Shown: piece by piece, positions 38,283 to 46,954 of the stretch
Layout: every line of letters starts with the position of its first letter
Position numbering within the stretch: the stretch's first letter is position 1
Assembly (NCBI GenBank): GCA_945878065.1
Contig: CAMDXA010000003.1
Location: forward strand, 1 to 64,000
Reading direction: 5' to 3'
Length of the DNA: 64,000 nt
Origin: Bordetella parapertussis
GTDB lineage: Bacteria > Pseudomonadota > Gammaproteobacteria > Burkholderiales > Burkholderiaceae_C
Notes under the pieces: model-generated
Seen by the model: the letters and a program-made list of their open reading frames with translations, nothing else
What the model was told of the DNA's origin: nothing
Database searches by the model: none
Made by a program: the position numbers and the translations under genes

Positions 38283-40100
38283 TCAGAGTTCGCCTTGTTG
38301 CTGGTTCAGGGCGAAAAACCGCACCACCCGGATCAGCATGTGGCGGTCAAAGGGCTTTGCCAATACGTGGTTGATACCGGCCTGTCGACATCGCTCCAGC
38401 GCGTCTTGCGCCACATTGGCGGTCAGAGCCACCATCGGTACATCGCGCATGGGCAAATTGGCATGCTGGCGGATGTGTTGCGCCACTTGGGCTCCGTCAA
38501 TGTCGGGCATGACCAAGTCAATTAACACCAGTGCATACGCGTGTGACAGCATTTTTTCCAAGGCTTGTTGACCGTTTTCCGCTTGGTCGATGACTGCATT
38601 GGGAAAGTGGCGCAGCAACGTGGTGGTGACCAGGAGCCGGTTGACCTGGTTGTCGTCGACCACCAGCAATTGCAATGCGGTTTGGTCTAACAGGGCATCC
38701 GTCTGAGGGAGCTGGTCTTTGGGCAATTGCGGCTCAGCCGCGAGTTCTAGCGGTAGCTTGACAGTAAAAGTGGTGCCTACCCCGGGCTGGCTACTTAAGC
38801 CCAATTCCCCGCGGTGGCTTTTCACCAGACTTTGGGTGATGGCCAGACCCAGTCCATTGCCACGCATGGGCTCACTCATACGCAAAGCAGTTTGGGCATC
38901 ATGCACTTGAATGAATGGACGGAAGATGTGCTTTTGTTGCTCTTCTGTCATGCCGATACCTGTGTCCTCCACAGCCACCAACAGATACGGCGCGTCATCC
39001 ACATGAATCAGCGACGCACGCATATGCACAACCCCTTTAGGGGTGAACTTGATGGCATTGCCCAATAAATTGATGAGGATTTGCGACAAGCGGTTTTGGT
39101 CAATGCGCACCCACATTGGCAGGTTTTTGGCAAGCGTGAGCTTGTAGCCGAGTTGCATTTCATGGGCTTGGTGGCTCAAGGTGTCAAAGGTTTGCTGCAG
39201 CACATCGCTCAACTTGACCACTTGCGGATGCAAGGTCAGTTGCCCCAACCGGATTTGTGAAAAATCGAGCAGGTCATTGATAACTGTGAGCAAATGTGCT
39301 GCGGCATGCTGGGCGCTCGCTACAAAACCCAGCGACTCTTTGTTCAATTGTTTGTTGTCGTGCATCAAGCCCAGGTAACCGATCACGGCATTGAGTGGCG
39401 TGCGCATGTCGTGGCTGACCATGGCCAGAAATTTGTCTTTGTGTGAGTCAGCCAATTGCAATGCGGCGGATGCACTGGCCAAGCGCTTGTTGGTGCGGTT
39501 GAGTGTATGCATGGATTGCGAATGGGCCGAGTCATACACAAACACCAGAATCACTTGGGTGATTTCCAGCACCATGATGCACATGAAGCTTTGTAGCAGT
39601 TGTTGCCAACTGGAGAGTTCTGCCATGGGTAAGTAGCCGTTGATTTGGGCAAAAAACATCAGCAGCAGACTGAAAAAACTCAGTACCACCCAAAAAATGG
39701 CCCATTGCCGATTCATGCAAAACACCGCCAACAAGGGCACCAAACCCATGAAAACAAGAAAGGCTGAAGTCAAGCCACCAGTCAATGCCGCATTGGACAA
39801 AATCAATACCATCAATGTGACTTGGTAAATAGCGTGTGACCACAACATGGGCAAGCCAAAGCGCCATGCCGATAAATTGGCCAGCAACAAAGCGCTGGCC
39901 ACCAAGCAAGTTTGGGCGGCGAACGGGTTTGACAGCCACCACAACAGTGCCGACAGTGGCAGCAAAAAAACCACGGCTGCCAGGGAGTTGATCAAAAAGT
40001 AAAAATTTTGTGAACTGCGTAACCCTAAAGGCAATTTGCGCAGCACCCATAAGTAAAAAAGATAATTTTTGTTCACCATGCTTGATAACTTCTGAGTCAT
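38283..40100 (-). CDS. membrane-bound hybrid histidine kinase
   Basis: A 605-residue sensor kinase with a fused receiver. About six hydrophobic helices fill residues 35-195 (no obvious periplasmic sensor). A HisKA domain follows, with the phospho-acceptor His230 in VSHDMRTPLNAV. The HATPase has its N-box in LINLLGNAIKF, the G1 box in VEDTGIGM and the G2 box in GNGLGLAI. The C-terminal REC domain has Asp528 in LIDLVMPDIDG and a conserved Lys in LAKPFD. No partner regulator gene is adjacent, so it may pass phosphate to a distant phosphotransfer protein. The start is ATG 40100; Met8 is an alternative. It is divergent from the ahcY leader. Confidence 0.9.
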   Translation of the reverse strand: MTQKLSSMVNKNYLFYLWVLRKLPLGLRSSQNFYFLINSLAAVVFLLPLSALLWWLSNPFAAQTCLVASALLLANLSAWRFGLPMLWSHAIYQVTLMVLILSNAALTGGLTSAFLVFMGLVPLLAVFCMNRQWAIFWVVLSFFSLLLMFFAQINGYLPMAELSSWQQLLQSFMCIMVLEITQVILVFVYDSAHSQSMHTLNRTNKRLASASAALQLADSHKDKFLAMVSHDMRTPLNAVIGYLGLMHDNKQLNKESLGFVASAQHAAAHLLTVINDLLDFSQIRLGQLTLHPQVVKLSDVLQQTFDTLSHQAHEMQLGYKLTLAKNLPMWVRIDQNRLSQILINLLGNAIKFTPKGVVHMRASLIHVDDAPYLLVAVEDTGIGMTEEQQKHIFRPFIQVHDAQTALRMSEPMRGNGLGLAITQSLVKSHRGELGLSSQPGVGTTFTVKLPLELAAEPQLPKDQLPQTDALLDQTALQLLVVDDNQVNRLLVTTTLLRHFPNAVIDQAENGQQALEKMLSHAYALVLIDLVMPDIDGAQVAQHIRQHANLPMRDVPMVALTANVAQDALERCRQAGINHVLAKPFDRHMLIRVVRFFALNQQQGEL

Positions 40101-40123
40101 TTAGGGTTTTGCAAAGTGTAGCC

Positions 40124-40150
40124 TTGCGTGGTCGGTTTTTGAAATAGAAT
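40124..40150 (+). promoter_or_regulatory. probable promoter of the ahcY riboswitch leader
   Basis: A -10-like TAGAAT (40145-40150) lies 7 bases before the first base of the riboswitch P1 stem, so the predicted transcript starts where the aptamer begins. A weak -35, TTGCGT (40124-40129), is spaced 15 bp. Confidence 0.5.
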
Positions 40151-40156
40151 TTGCAC

Positions 40157-40222
40157 ACCGAGGAGCGCTGCAGCATCTTTTCTTGATGTGAGGCTCGGAA
40201 CCCTTTCCAACTGCGCTCACCC
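40157..40222 (+). promoter_or_regulatory. S-adenosylhomocysteine (SAH) riboswitch aptamer
   Basis: The leader of ahcY carries the SAH-aptamer landmarks: CCGAGGAGCGCTGCAGC at 40158-40174, then AGGCTCGGAA (40191-40200) and the downstream GCGCTCAC (40213-40220). P1 pairs CCGAG (40158-40162) with CTCGG (40194-40198). The GAGCGC/GCGCTC complement gives the pseudoknot-type interaction expected of the class. SAH riboswitches raise expression when SAH accumulates. An anti-Shine-Dalgarno element is readable: GAGGCTC (40190-40196) can pair with GAGCCTC (40297-40303), which overlaps the ribosome-binding GGAG. P1 formation on ligand binding would free that site. Confidence 0.92.
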
Positions 40223-40281
40223 ACTGACAACGTGAGGTGAGCACCTCGGTTCTACCTGTGCTTTATCACGCGTGTCAGTGG
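40221..40281 (+). promoter_or_regulatory. long leader hairpin between SAH aptamer and ahcY
   Basis: CCACTGACA (40221-40229) is perfectly complementary to TGTCAGTGG (40273-40281), and CGTGA (40231-40235) to TCACG (40266-40270), giving about 14 base pairs. An inner hairpin GAGGT/ACCTC lies at 40234-40247. It probably brings the aptamer close to the ribosome-binding site. It is not a standard terminator, since the T run (40290-40295) is not adjacent to the stem. Confidence 0.55.
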
Positions 40282-40306
40282 CCCTGAACTTTTTTGGAGC
40301 CTCCAC

Positions 40307-41740
40307 ATGAACGCATCTCTCAAACCCACCCAAACCACCGATTTCCATGTCGCCGACATGAGCCAGGCCGATTGGGGCCGCAAAGAAATCAAAATCGCTG
40401 AAACTGAAATGCCCGGCCTGATGGCGATTCGCCAAGAGTTCGCCAAAGCGCAACCCTTGAAAGGCGCACGCATCACCGGCTCACTGCACATGACGATTCA
40501 AACGGCTGTGCTGGTTGAAACCCTGCAAGCTTTGGGCGCACAAGTGCGTTGGGCCTCTTGCAATATTTTCTCTACCCAAGACCATGCTGCCGCTGCGCTG
40601 GTCGCCAACGGCACGCCAGTATTCGCTTACAAAGGCGAAACCCTGGACGACTACTGGGACTACACCCACCGCATTTTTGAATTTGGCGCCAAGGGTGCTG
40701 AAGGCGAAGGCCCGAACATGATTCTGGATGACGGCGGTGACGCCACGCTGCTGATGCACTTGGGTAAGCGTGCTGAAAAAGACGCGTCACTGTTGAACAA
40801 CCCTGGCAGCGAAGAAGAAGTCTGTTTGTTCAACGCCATAAAGGCTAAGTTGGCTGTGGACCCCACCTGGTACAGCCGCAAATCGGCGCAGATCATCGGC
40901 GTGACCGAAGAAACCACCACCGGCGTGTTGCGTTTGAACGAAATGGCTGCCAAAGGCAGCTTGATGTTCCGCGCTATCAACGTGAACGACTCGGTGACAA
41001 AGAGCAAATTCGACAACCTGTATGGCTGCCGCGAGTCTTTGGTGGACTCCATCAAACGCGCCACCGACGTGATGATCGCCGGCAAAGTGGCTTTGGTGGC
41101 CGGTTACGGTGACGTGGGCAAAGGTTCTGCCCAAGCCTTGCGTGCTTTGAGCGCCCAAGTGTGGGTGACAGAAATCGACCCGATCAATGCGTTGCAAGCG
41201 GCCATGGAAGGCTACAAAGTCGTGACCATGGAATACGCGGCCGACAAAGCCGACATTTTTGTGTCTGCCACCGGCAACAAAAACGTGATCCGTTACGAGC
41301 ACATGGCTGCCATGAAAGACGAAGCGATTGTGTGCAATATCGGTCACTTCGACAATGAAATCGACGTGGCATCGCTGGAAAAATTGCAATGGGACGAGAT
41401 CAAGCCGCAAGTCGACCACATCATCTTCCCTGATGGCAAAAAAATCACTTTGCTGGCTAAAGGCCGCTTGGTCAATTTGGGTTGTGCCACAGGCCATCCC
41501 AGCTTTGTCATGTCTTCCAGCTTTGCCAACCAAACCATTGCGCAAATCGAATTGTTCACCCGCCAGGACCATTACGAAAACGGTAAGGTCTATGTGTTGC
41601 CCAAGCACTTGGACGAAAAAGTCGCACGTTTGCATTTGAAGAAAGTCGGCGCCATGCTGACCGAACTCACTGACGAACAAGCTTCTTACATTGGCGTGAG
41701 CAAAAACGGCCCTTACAAAGCCGACACCTACCGCTATTGA
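40307..41740 (+). CDS. ahcY: S-adenosylhomocysteine hydrolase
   Basis: Splits SAH into homocysteine and adenosine, removing the product inhibitor of methyltransferases. It has 477 residues, usual for the betaproteobacterial form. The NAD-binding motif [16 protein letters not shown] and the substrate-domain block [20 protein letters not shown] are intact, and the protein ends in the conserved [10 protein letters not shown]. Translation is likely controlled by the upstream SAH riboswitch. It heads an operon with tlyA (4-base gap) and metF. Confidence 0.98.
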   Translation: MNASLKPTQTTDFHVADMSQADWGRKEIKIAETEMPGLMAIRQEFAKAQPLKGARITGSLHMTIQTAVLVETLQALGAQVRWASCNIFSTQDHAAAALVANGTPVFAYKGETLDDYWDYTHRIFEFGAKGAEGEGPNMILDDGGDATLLMHLGKRAEKDASLLNNPGSEEEVCLFNAIKAKLAVDPTWYSRKSAQIIGVTEETTTGVLRLNEMAAKGSLMFRAINVNDSVTKSKFDNLYGCRESLVDSIKRATDVMIAGKVALVAGYGDVGKGSAQALRALSAQVWVTEIDPINALQAAMEGYKVVTMEYAADKADIFVSATGNKNVIRYEHMAAMKDEAIVCNIGHFDNEIDVASLEKLQWDEIKPQVDHIIFPDGKKITLLAKGRLVNLGCATGHPSFVMSSSFANQTIAQIELFTRQDHYENGKVYVLPKHLDEKVARLHLKKVGAMLTELTDEQASYIGVSKNGPYKADTYRY

Positions 41741-41744
41741 TCAG

Positions 41745-42512
41745 ATGCGCGCCGACCAGTTGCTGGTCGAGCGCGGTCTGGCTGCATCGCGCTCACAAGC
41801 CCAGCGTTTGATTGCCACGGGTGTGCAATGGCGACATCCATTGCACACTTGGCAGCGCATCGAGAAAAACGGCGTCTTGCTGCCGCCTGAATGTGAATTG
41901 CAATTGCTGGATGATGCCGAGTCGCGGTTTGTGTCGCGCGGCGGTTTGAAGCTGGCAGGTGCATTGCAATTGACGGGGTTGGCGGTTCAAGGTTTGCGTT
42001 GTCTGGACATTGGACAGTCGACCGGCGGTTTCACCGATTGTTTGTTGCGACATGGTGCGGCGCAAGTGGTCGGTGTGGATGTCGGTCATGCGCAATTGCA
42101 TCCGTCGTTGAAAAACGATGCGCGGGTGGTGTGCATTGAGAAGCTCAATGCGAGAACGCTTGACGCGGCAGATTCGCCGCTTGCACCACACACACCACTT
42201 GGTGGTTTTGATTTGCTGGTAGCTGACCTCAGTTTTATTTCGCTCACCTTGGTGTTGCCTGTCATGCCCGCATTGATGCATTCTCAAGCGCAGGCGCTGT
42301 TGCTGGTCAAGCCTCAGTTTGAATTGCAGCCCGCAGACATTGGCAAAGGCGGTTTGGTGAAAGACCCTGGCTTGTACGCGCAAGTGCAACAGCGTTTGCA
42401 AACCGCTTGTGCGGACACAGGGCTTGCGGTGTTGCAATGGTTAGACAGCCCGGTCACCGGTGGTGACGGAAACCGGGAATTTTTTATACATGTGCGCAGG
42501 AGAATGTCATGA
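41745..42512 (+). CDS. tlyA: TlyA-family S4-domain RNA methyltransferase
   Basis: A 255-residue protein with an N-terminal S4 RNA-binding domain (about 1-60, MRADQLLVERGLAASRSQAQ) and an FtsJ/RrmJ-like SAM-dependent methyltransferase domain. The SAM motif I is LDIGQSTGGFTDCLL, and LLVKPQFELQPADIGKGG is a later conserved block. TlyA in mycobacteria 2'-O-methylates 16S and 23S rRNA; some homologues are named haemolysins. As a SAM user it makes SAH, which fits its place beside ahcY. It overlaps metF by ATGA. Confidence 0.9.
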   Translation: MRADQLLVERGLAASRSQAQRLIATGVQWRHPLHTWQRIEKNGVLLPPECELQLLDDAESRFVSRGGLKLAGALQLTGLAVQGLRCLDIGQSTGGFTDCLLRHGAAQVVGVDVGHAQLHPSLKNDARVVCIEKLNARTLDAADSPLAPHTPLGGFDLLVADLSFISLTLVLPVMPALMHSQAQALLLVKPQFELQPADIGKGGLVKDPGLYAQVQQRLQTACADTGLAVLQWLDSPVTGGDGNREFFIHVRRRMS

Positions 42513-43351
42513 GCGCTTCAAAGCCTATTCCCATCAGTTTTGAATTTTTTCCGCCGAAAACACCTGAGGGTGCGGCCAAGTTGTTGACAGTGCGTCAAGA
42601 ACTGTATGCGCTCAAACCGCAGTTCTTCAGTGTCACTTATGGCGCGGGCGGTTCCACGCAAGACGGTACTTTGCAGCAAGTACAAAGCATCTTGCAAGAC
42701 GGCTTTGATGCGGCACCACACTTCTCCTGCATTGGCACCACGCGCGAAATTGTGCGAGAGCAGTTGGCAGCGTTCAAAGCGGCGGGCATAAGCCGCATGG
42801 TGGCATTGCGTGGCGATTTGCCCAGCGGTCACGGCACCTTTGGTGAGTTCCGTTATGCCAGCGAATTGGTGGAATGCATAAGACAAGAGTCGGGCGAGCA
42901 TTTCCATGTCGAAGTCGGTTGTTACCCCGATGTGCATCCGCAGGCCAAATCGCCGCAGGCCGATGTGCAAGCCTATGTGACCAAAGTCAAAGCAGGCGCA
43001 AACTCAGCCATCACCCAGTATTTTTTCAACAGCGATGCTTACTTTCGCTTTGTCGACGAGGCCTACAAACTCGGCGCGGATATTCCTGTTGTGCCCGGCA
43101 TCATGCCGATCACCAGTTCCTCGCAATTGATGCGTTTTTCAGATGCTTGCGGCGCGGAAATACCGCGCTGGATCCGTTTGCGCTTGCAGTCGTTTGGGGA
43201 TGACACCGCCTCCATCAAAGCCTTTGGTTTGGACGTGGTCAGTGACTTGTGCGAGCAATTGCGCAACGGCGGCGCACCCGGATTGCATTTCTACACCATG
43301 AACCAGTCAGTGGCAGTGGCCGCCATTTGCCGCAACTTGGAACTGGCTTAG
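42509..43351 (+). CDS. metF: 5,10-methylenetetrahydrofolate reductase
   Basis: Flavoenzyme that makes 5-methyltetrahydrofolate for methionine synthesis from homocysteine. At 280 residues it is the bacterial MetF size. Blocks ISFEFFPPKTPEGAAKL, FSVTYGAGGSTQDGT and ALRGDLPSG are present, as is the TIM-barrel segment ITQYFFNSDAYFRF. It is the third gene of the SAH-riboswitch operon, linking SAH removal to methionine regeneration. Its stop interlocks with that of rlmJ on the other strand (TTAG, 43348-43351). Confidence 0.96.
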   Translation: MSASKPIPISFEFFPPKTPEGAAKLLTVRQELYALKPQFFSVTYGAGGSTQDGTLQQVQSILQDGFDAAPHFSCIGTTREIVREQLAAFKAAGISRMVALRGDLPSGHGTFGEFRYASELVECIRQESGEHFHVEVGCYPDVHPQAKSPQADVQAYVTKVKAGANSAITQYFFNSDAYFRFVDEAYKLGADIPVVPGIMPITSSSQLMRFSDACGAEIPRWIRLRLQSFGDDTASIKAFGLDVVSDLCEQLRNGGAPGLHFYTMNQSVAVAAICRNLELA

Positions 43352-44244
43352 CCTTGCGTCAGGTGAAAACCCGCCATGTGGTCTTGGCCCATGAGCTGCA
43401 CCATTTGCGGCAAGGCTTGTTGCAATTGCTCGTATAGCGTAAAAGGTGGATTGATCACAATCACGCCACTGTCAACCAAACCTATCGGTTTGATGGATTC
43501 ACCCGCGGCGACCCCATCGCGCGCGCCGGTGCGTATGCGCAATGTGGCATGCAACCAAGGCTTGTCGGCTTGTCGCGCAAGATTGGTCAGGTGGCGCGGC
43601 AAACTGTGCGCCTGGGGGCGCGGAATGATCGGGTACCAAACCACATAAGTACCTGTGGCAAAACGTTTCATTCCGATAGACACGGCCACCACCACCCGTT
43701 CGTAATCCAACTTGATTTCATAACTGGGGTCGATAAATACCATCCCCCGACGAGACGGGGGCGGCAGAAATTTGGGCAAACCGTTGAACCCGTCTTCATG
43801 CATCACCATGACTTGGCGGCCCGCTTTCAGGGCTTCTACCTGCGTTTGCAGACTGCGAATGTCGGTCGGGTGCATTTCGAACAGCTTGAGTTTGTCCTGT
43901 TCACGCAACAAATGTTGGGCGATGAAAGGCGAGCCCGGGTAGTTGATCAGCCCGCCTTGCGGATTGAAATGGTCCAGCACCCGGCGATAGTCCAGCAACA
44001 AATCGGCCATGGGCCCGGCAAGCTTGGATTTGTTGCGCATGAGCGCCAATAAACCGTCTTGAGCTTCGCCGCTTTGCCTCGCATCATTGCCGTCAAGCCG
44101 GTAAATGCCGGCCCCGGCATGGGTATCGATGGCGGTGAAACCCACATCTTTGAGTGCTAAATGCTTCACAACAGAAACCAAAATCGAGTGTTTAAGGACA
44201 TCGGCATGGTTGCCCGCATGAAAGCTGTGGCGATAACTGAACAT
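43348..44244 (-). CDS. rlmJ: 23S rRNA (adenine-N6) methyltransferase RlmJ
   Basis: RlmJ (YhiR, DUF519) methylates A2030 of 23S rRNA in E. coli. The start at ATG 44244 gives MFSYRHSFHAGNHADVLKH, exactly the family N-terminus; a longer frame from 44352 adds 36 unlike residues. SAM-site motif DTHAGAGIYRL and the catalytic DPSYE block (MVFIDPSYEIKLDYERV) are visible. 298 residues. The opposite-strand rplM leader lies just upstream. Confidence 0.94.
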   Translation of the reverse strand: MFSYRHSFHAGNHADVLKHSILVSVVKHLALKDVGFTAIDTHAGAGIYRLDGNDARQSGEAQDGLLALMRNKSKLAGPMADLLLDYRRVLDHFNPQGGLINYPGSPFIAQHLLREQDKLKLFEMHPTDIRSLQTQVEALKAGRQVMVMHEDGFNGLPKFLPPPSRRGMVFIDPSYEIKLDYERVVVAVSIGMKRFATGTYVVWYPIIPRPQAHSLPRHLTNLARQADKPWLHATLRIRTGARDGVAAGESIKPIGLVDSGVIVINPPFTLYEQLQQALPQMVQLMGQDHMAGFHLTQG

Positions 44245-44272
44245 TGCGCCATGGTAACTCGCCTGCCTGTGT

Positions 44273-44303
44273 TTGCAAAACCGCCCACAAACTGGCATAG
44301 AAT
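44273..44303 (+). promoter_or_regulatory. possible rplM-rpsI promoter
   Basis: TTGCAA (44273-44278) and TAGAAT (44298-44303), spaced 19 bp, lie in the 176-bp spacer between rlmJ and rplM. A leader of about 110 bases would follow. It contains a small imperfect hairpin (GGTTCT near 44360 with AGAAC near 44374) that could take part in L13 autoregulation; this is speculative. Confidence 0.35.
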
Positions 44304-44420
44304 ATAAGGCTTCGCAGCGAACAAGGTCCCGCGGCTTAGTTTTTACCCCCACCTAAGAGGTTCTCAGCAGAAGAACACCGACCGTGGAAAAGGACCCCAC
44401 AACCCACTCTAGGAAAACAC

Positions 44421-44849
44421 ATGTCCACTTTCAGCGCAAAACCCGCTGACGTGACGCATGAGTGGTTTGTGATTGACGCCACCGACAAGGTGCTCGGACG
44501 GATTGCCAGCGAAGCAGCCCTCCGTTTACGCGGCAAGCACAAAGCCATTTATACGCCCCACGTCGATACCGGCGACTACATTGTCGTCATCAATTCGTCC
44601 AAAATCCGCGTCACAGGCAACAAAGCCTTGGACAAGATGTACCACCGCCACTCGGGTTATCCGGGCGGTATTTCCAGCACCAATTTCAAAGACATGCAAG
44701 CCAAGCACCCCACACGTGCTTTGGAAAAAGCAGTCAAAGGCATGTTGCCCAAAGGTCCTTTGGGTTTTGCCATGATCAAAAAGCTCAAGGTGTACGGCGG
44801 TGCCGAGCATCCCCACACCGCCCAACAGCCTAAAGTGCTGGACATCTAA
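44421..44849 (+). CDS. rplM: 50S ribosomal protein L13
   Basis: 142 residues, identical in length to E. coli L13. Characteristic stretches are [20 protein letters not shown] and [11 protein letters not shown], and GMLPKGPLG near the C-terminus. An AGGA site precedes the ATG. Co-transcribed with rpsI, 11 bases downstream. Confidence 0.99.
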   Translation: MSTFSAKPADVTHEWFVIDATDKVLGRIASEAALRLRGKHKAIYTPHVDTGDYIVVINSSKIRVTGNKALDKMYHRHSGYPGGISSTNFKDMQAKHPTRALEKAVKGMLPKGPLGFAMIKKLKVYGGAEHPHTAQQPKVLDI

Positions 44850-44860
44850 GGAGCTATGAA

Positions 44861-45253
44861 ATGATTGGTGAATGGAACAATGGCACCGGCCGTCGCAAAT
44901 CCAGCGTCGCTCGCGTGTTTCTGAAAAAAGGCTCTGGCAAAATCATCGTCAATGGCAAAGACATCGCCGAATACTTCGGCCGTCAAACCTCGATCATGAT
45001 TGCCAAACAACCCTTGTTTTTGACTCAGCATGCCGAATCTTTCGACATCCAGATCAATGTGCAAGGCGGTGGTGAATCCGGTCAAGCCGGTGCTGCCCGT
45101 CACGGCATCACACGTGCTTTGATTGACTACGATGCCACACTCAAACCTGCGCTGTCAGCTGCCGGTTTTGTCACCCGCGATGCGCGTGAAGTGGAACGGA
45201 AAAAAGTCGGTTTGCACGGCGCTCGTCGCCGCAAGCAGTTCAGCAAACGCTGA
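44861..45253 (+). CDS. rpsI: 30S ribosomal protein S9
   Basis: 130 residues with the family start [19 protein letters not shown] and the basic tail [14 protein letters not shown] that reaches the ribosomal P-site tRNA. AAGGAG lies upstream of the ATG. An out-of-frame ATG at 44856 is ignored. A terminator follows 28 bases after the stop. Confidence 0.99.
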   Translation: MIGEWNNGTGRRKSSVARVFLKKGSGKIIVNGKDIAEYFGRQTSIMIAKQPLFLTQHAESFDIQINVQGGGESGQAGAARHGITRALIDYDATLKPALSAAGFVTRDAREVERKKVGLHGARRRKQFSKR

Positions 45254-45281
45254 TCCGGCTGCAGGCCCTGGGTCTGCCATC

Positions 45282-45314
45282 AACCGCCAGAGCTTGTGTT
45301 CTGGCGGTTTTTTT
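45282..45314 (+). terminator. rho-independent terminator of rplM-rpsI
   Basis: A 12-bp stem with one G-T pair (45282-45293 with 45298-45309) closes a TTGT loop and ends in seven T residues through 45314. Confidence 0.95.
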
Positions 45315-45370
45315 ATGGCTCATGCAAAACGGGTTGTCTCTTAAGCGTGGCCTTTAACCTTGCCACAGAT

Positions 45371-45395
45371 ATTGTTGACTGAAATAGGTTACTAT
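45371..45395 (+). promoter_or_regulatory. imperfect dyad upstream of erpA, IscR-type candidate
   Basis: The 25 bases from 45371 to 45395 (containing TTGACT and AGGTTACTAT) match about two thirds of the type 1 IscR site as I remember it, in the spot where such a site would control an iron-sulfur assembly gene. The right half is weak. TTGACT (45375-45380) may also be a -35 element. Confidence 0.25.
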
Positions 45396-45429
45396 TGATG
45401 TTCAAAGAACATTTCCATTGGAGAGCGCC

Positions 45430-45795
45430 ATGAGTGCCTTAGCCGAAACCCTGCCTACCGCCATGCCCGAGCCTATCGTCTTCACAGACAGTGCGGCGGC
45501 CAAAGTGGCTGACCTGATCGCCGAAGAAGGCAATCCTGATTTGAAATTGCGCGTGTTTGTGCAAGGGGGTGGTTGCTCAGGTTTTCAATATGGTTTCACC
45601 TTTGATGAAATCACCAATGAAGACGACACCATCATGTCTAAACACGGCGTCTCTTTGTTGATTGATGCCATGAGCTACCAGTATTTGTTGGGCGCCGAAA
45701 TCGATTACAAAGAAGATTTGCAAGGCGCGCAGTTCGTCATCAAAAACCCGAATGCCACCAGCACTTGCGGATGCGGGTCTTCATTCTCGGCCTGA
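45430..45795 (+). CDS. erpA: iron-sulfur cluster insertion protein ErpA
   Basis: A-type carrier that delivers Fe-S clusters to target proteins. 121 residues from ATG 45430, preceded by TTGGAGAG. The three ligand cysteines are visible: one in [11 protein letters not shown] and two in [10 protein letters not shown] at the C-terminus. It is a single-gene unit with a terminator right after it. Confidence 0.95.
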   Translation: MSALAETLPTAMPEPIVFTDSAAAKVADLIAEEGNPDLKLRVFVQGGGCSGFQYGFTFDEITNEDDTIMSKHGVSLLIDAMSYQYLLGAEIDYKEDLQGAQFVIKNPNATSTCGCGSSFSA

Positions 45796-45814
45796 TCCTT
45801 TTTTGCTGAGCAAC

Positions 45815-45839
45815 AAGCCGGGCGTGTCCCGGCTTTTTT
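45815..45839 (+). terminator. rho-independent terminator after erpA
   Basis: An 8-bp stem (AAGCCGGG, 45815-45822, with CCCGGCTT, 45828-45835) and a T run to 45839. It sits against the 3' end of the convergent anmK gene; the reverse orientation has no T run, so it works only for erpA. Confidence 0.93.
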
Positions 45840-45841
45840 AT

Positions 45842-46945
45842 TCATGCAGGGTAAATGCCACCCAGCACACGGGGCCCATGCGCTCCGGTCACTGCAGGCA
45901 AATTCCCTGGCAAGTTCAGACAAGTTTGTCGGGCCAACCAAGCAAAAGCAGTTGCCTCCACTTGTAAGGGCGGTAAACCCGCTGCTTCGGTGGTGCTGAC
46001 TGTCAAATCAGGCAGGCCTTGTTGCAGCAACTGCATCAAGTAGCGGTTGTAAGCACCCCCGCCGCATACCAACAGTCGGGTGGCACCCGGCGCGTGACGC
46101 TGTAGGTCGTTGACGCAAACCTGTGCGGTGAACGCGGTGAGTGTGGCCTGTACATCAACTGCTGACAAACTGTCGAATTTTTCTAAGTGCGCGTTTAACC
46201 AATCTACACGGAAAAGATCCCGTCCGGTGCTTTTGGGTGGCGGTTGGTGCAAGAACGGTTCGCTTAAAAAGAGTGAGAGTAAGGCCGGGTGACAGCTTCC
46301 TGTGGCCGCCCATGCGCCATCTTTGTCAAAGGCCTGTCCGGTGTGCTGTTGGCACCAATGGTCCAGCAGAACGTTGCCAGCGCCGCAATCAAAACCGCTC
46401 ACATGCTGTGGCGAGAGCACGCTGAGATTGGAGATGCCGCCGATATTGAGCACAGCCACCGTGCAACCGGGTTCGGCAAAAAAGTGTTGATGGAACGCCG
46501 GAACCAAAGGTGCGCCTTGACCGCCTGCGGCAATATCGCGGCTGCGAAAGTCAGCCACCACGCGCATGCCCGTCAACTCGGCAAGCAAAGAAGGATTGTT
46601 GATTTGCAAGCTGTACCCAGTGCCGTCATGCTGTGTGGGTTGGTGGCGAACGGTTTGTCCATGCGCACCGACGGCAGCCACATCGTTTGCAGGCACATCA
46701 GCGTCAAGCAGCAATTGGCGCACGGCTTGTGCATATACCTTGGCCAGCGCATTAGCTGCCAGCGCAGCCTGGTGCAATTCATCAAGGCCAGATTGGTTCA
46801 ATTGCAAAAAAGCCTGGCGCAATGCAGGTTCAAACGGTAAGGCCTGGTGACCCAGTACACGAACACCGTTTGAAAAATCGGCCAATACAGCGTCCACGCC
46901 ATCCAGAGAAGTACCAGACATCACGCCGATATAAAGCGTGGACAT
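45842..46945 (-). CDS. anmK: anhydro-N-acetylmuramic acid kinase
   Basis: Phosphorylates and opens 1,6-anhydro-MurNAc during peptidoglycan recycling. 367 residues from the ATG at 46945 (a TTG at 46954 would add three residues). The N-terminal motif IGVMSGTSLDGVDAVL and the phosphate loop GISNLSVL with FDCGAGNVLLDHW are typical. It follows the M23 peptidase gene with only a 9-base gap, so wall hydrolysis and recycling genes are linked. Confidence 0.95.
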   Translation of the reverse strand: MSTLYIGVMSGTSLDGVDAVLADFSNGVRVLGHQALPFEPALRQAFLQLNQSGLDELHQAALAANALAKVYAQAVRQLLLDADVPANDVAAVGAHGQTVRHQPTQHDGTGYSLQINNPSLLAELTGMRVVADFRSRDIAAGGQGAPLVPAFHQHFFAEPGCTVAVLNIGGISNLSVLSPQHVSGFDCGAGNVLLDHWCQQHTGQAFDKDGAWAATGSCHPALLSLFLSEPFLHQPPPKSTGRDLFRVDWLNAHLEKFDSLSAVDVQATLTAFTAQVCVNDLQRHAPGATRLLVCGGGAYNRYLMQLLQQGLPDLTVSTTEAAGLPPLQVEATAFAWLARQTCLNLPGNLPAVTGAHGPRVLGGIYPA

Positions 46946-46954
46946 GGCAATCAA

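Noticed and set aside
40221..40295. Intrinsic terminator in the ahcY leader
   Set aside because: The long stem ends at 40281 while the T run begins at 40290, leaving a spacer of 8 bases; the anti-SD pairing explains control better.
45842..46954. TTG 46954 as the anmK start
   Set aside because: It adds only three residues directly against the preceding stop; ATG 46945 matches the family start.
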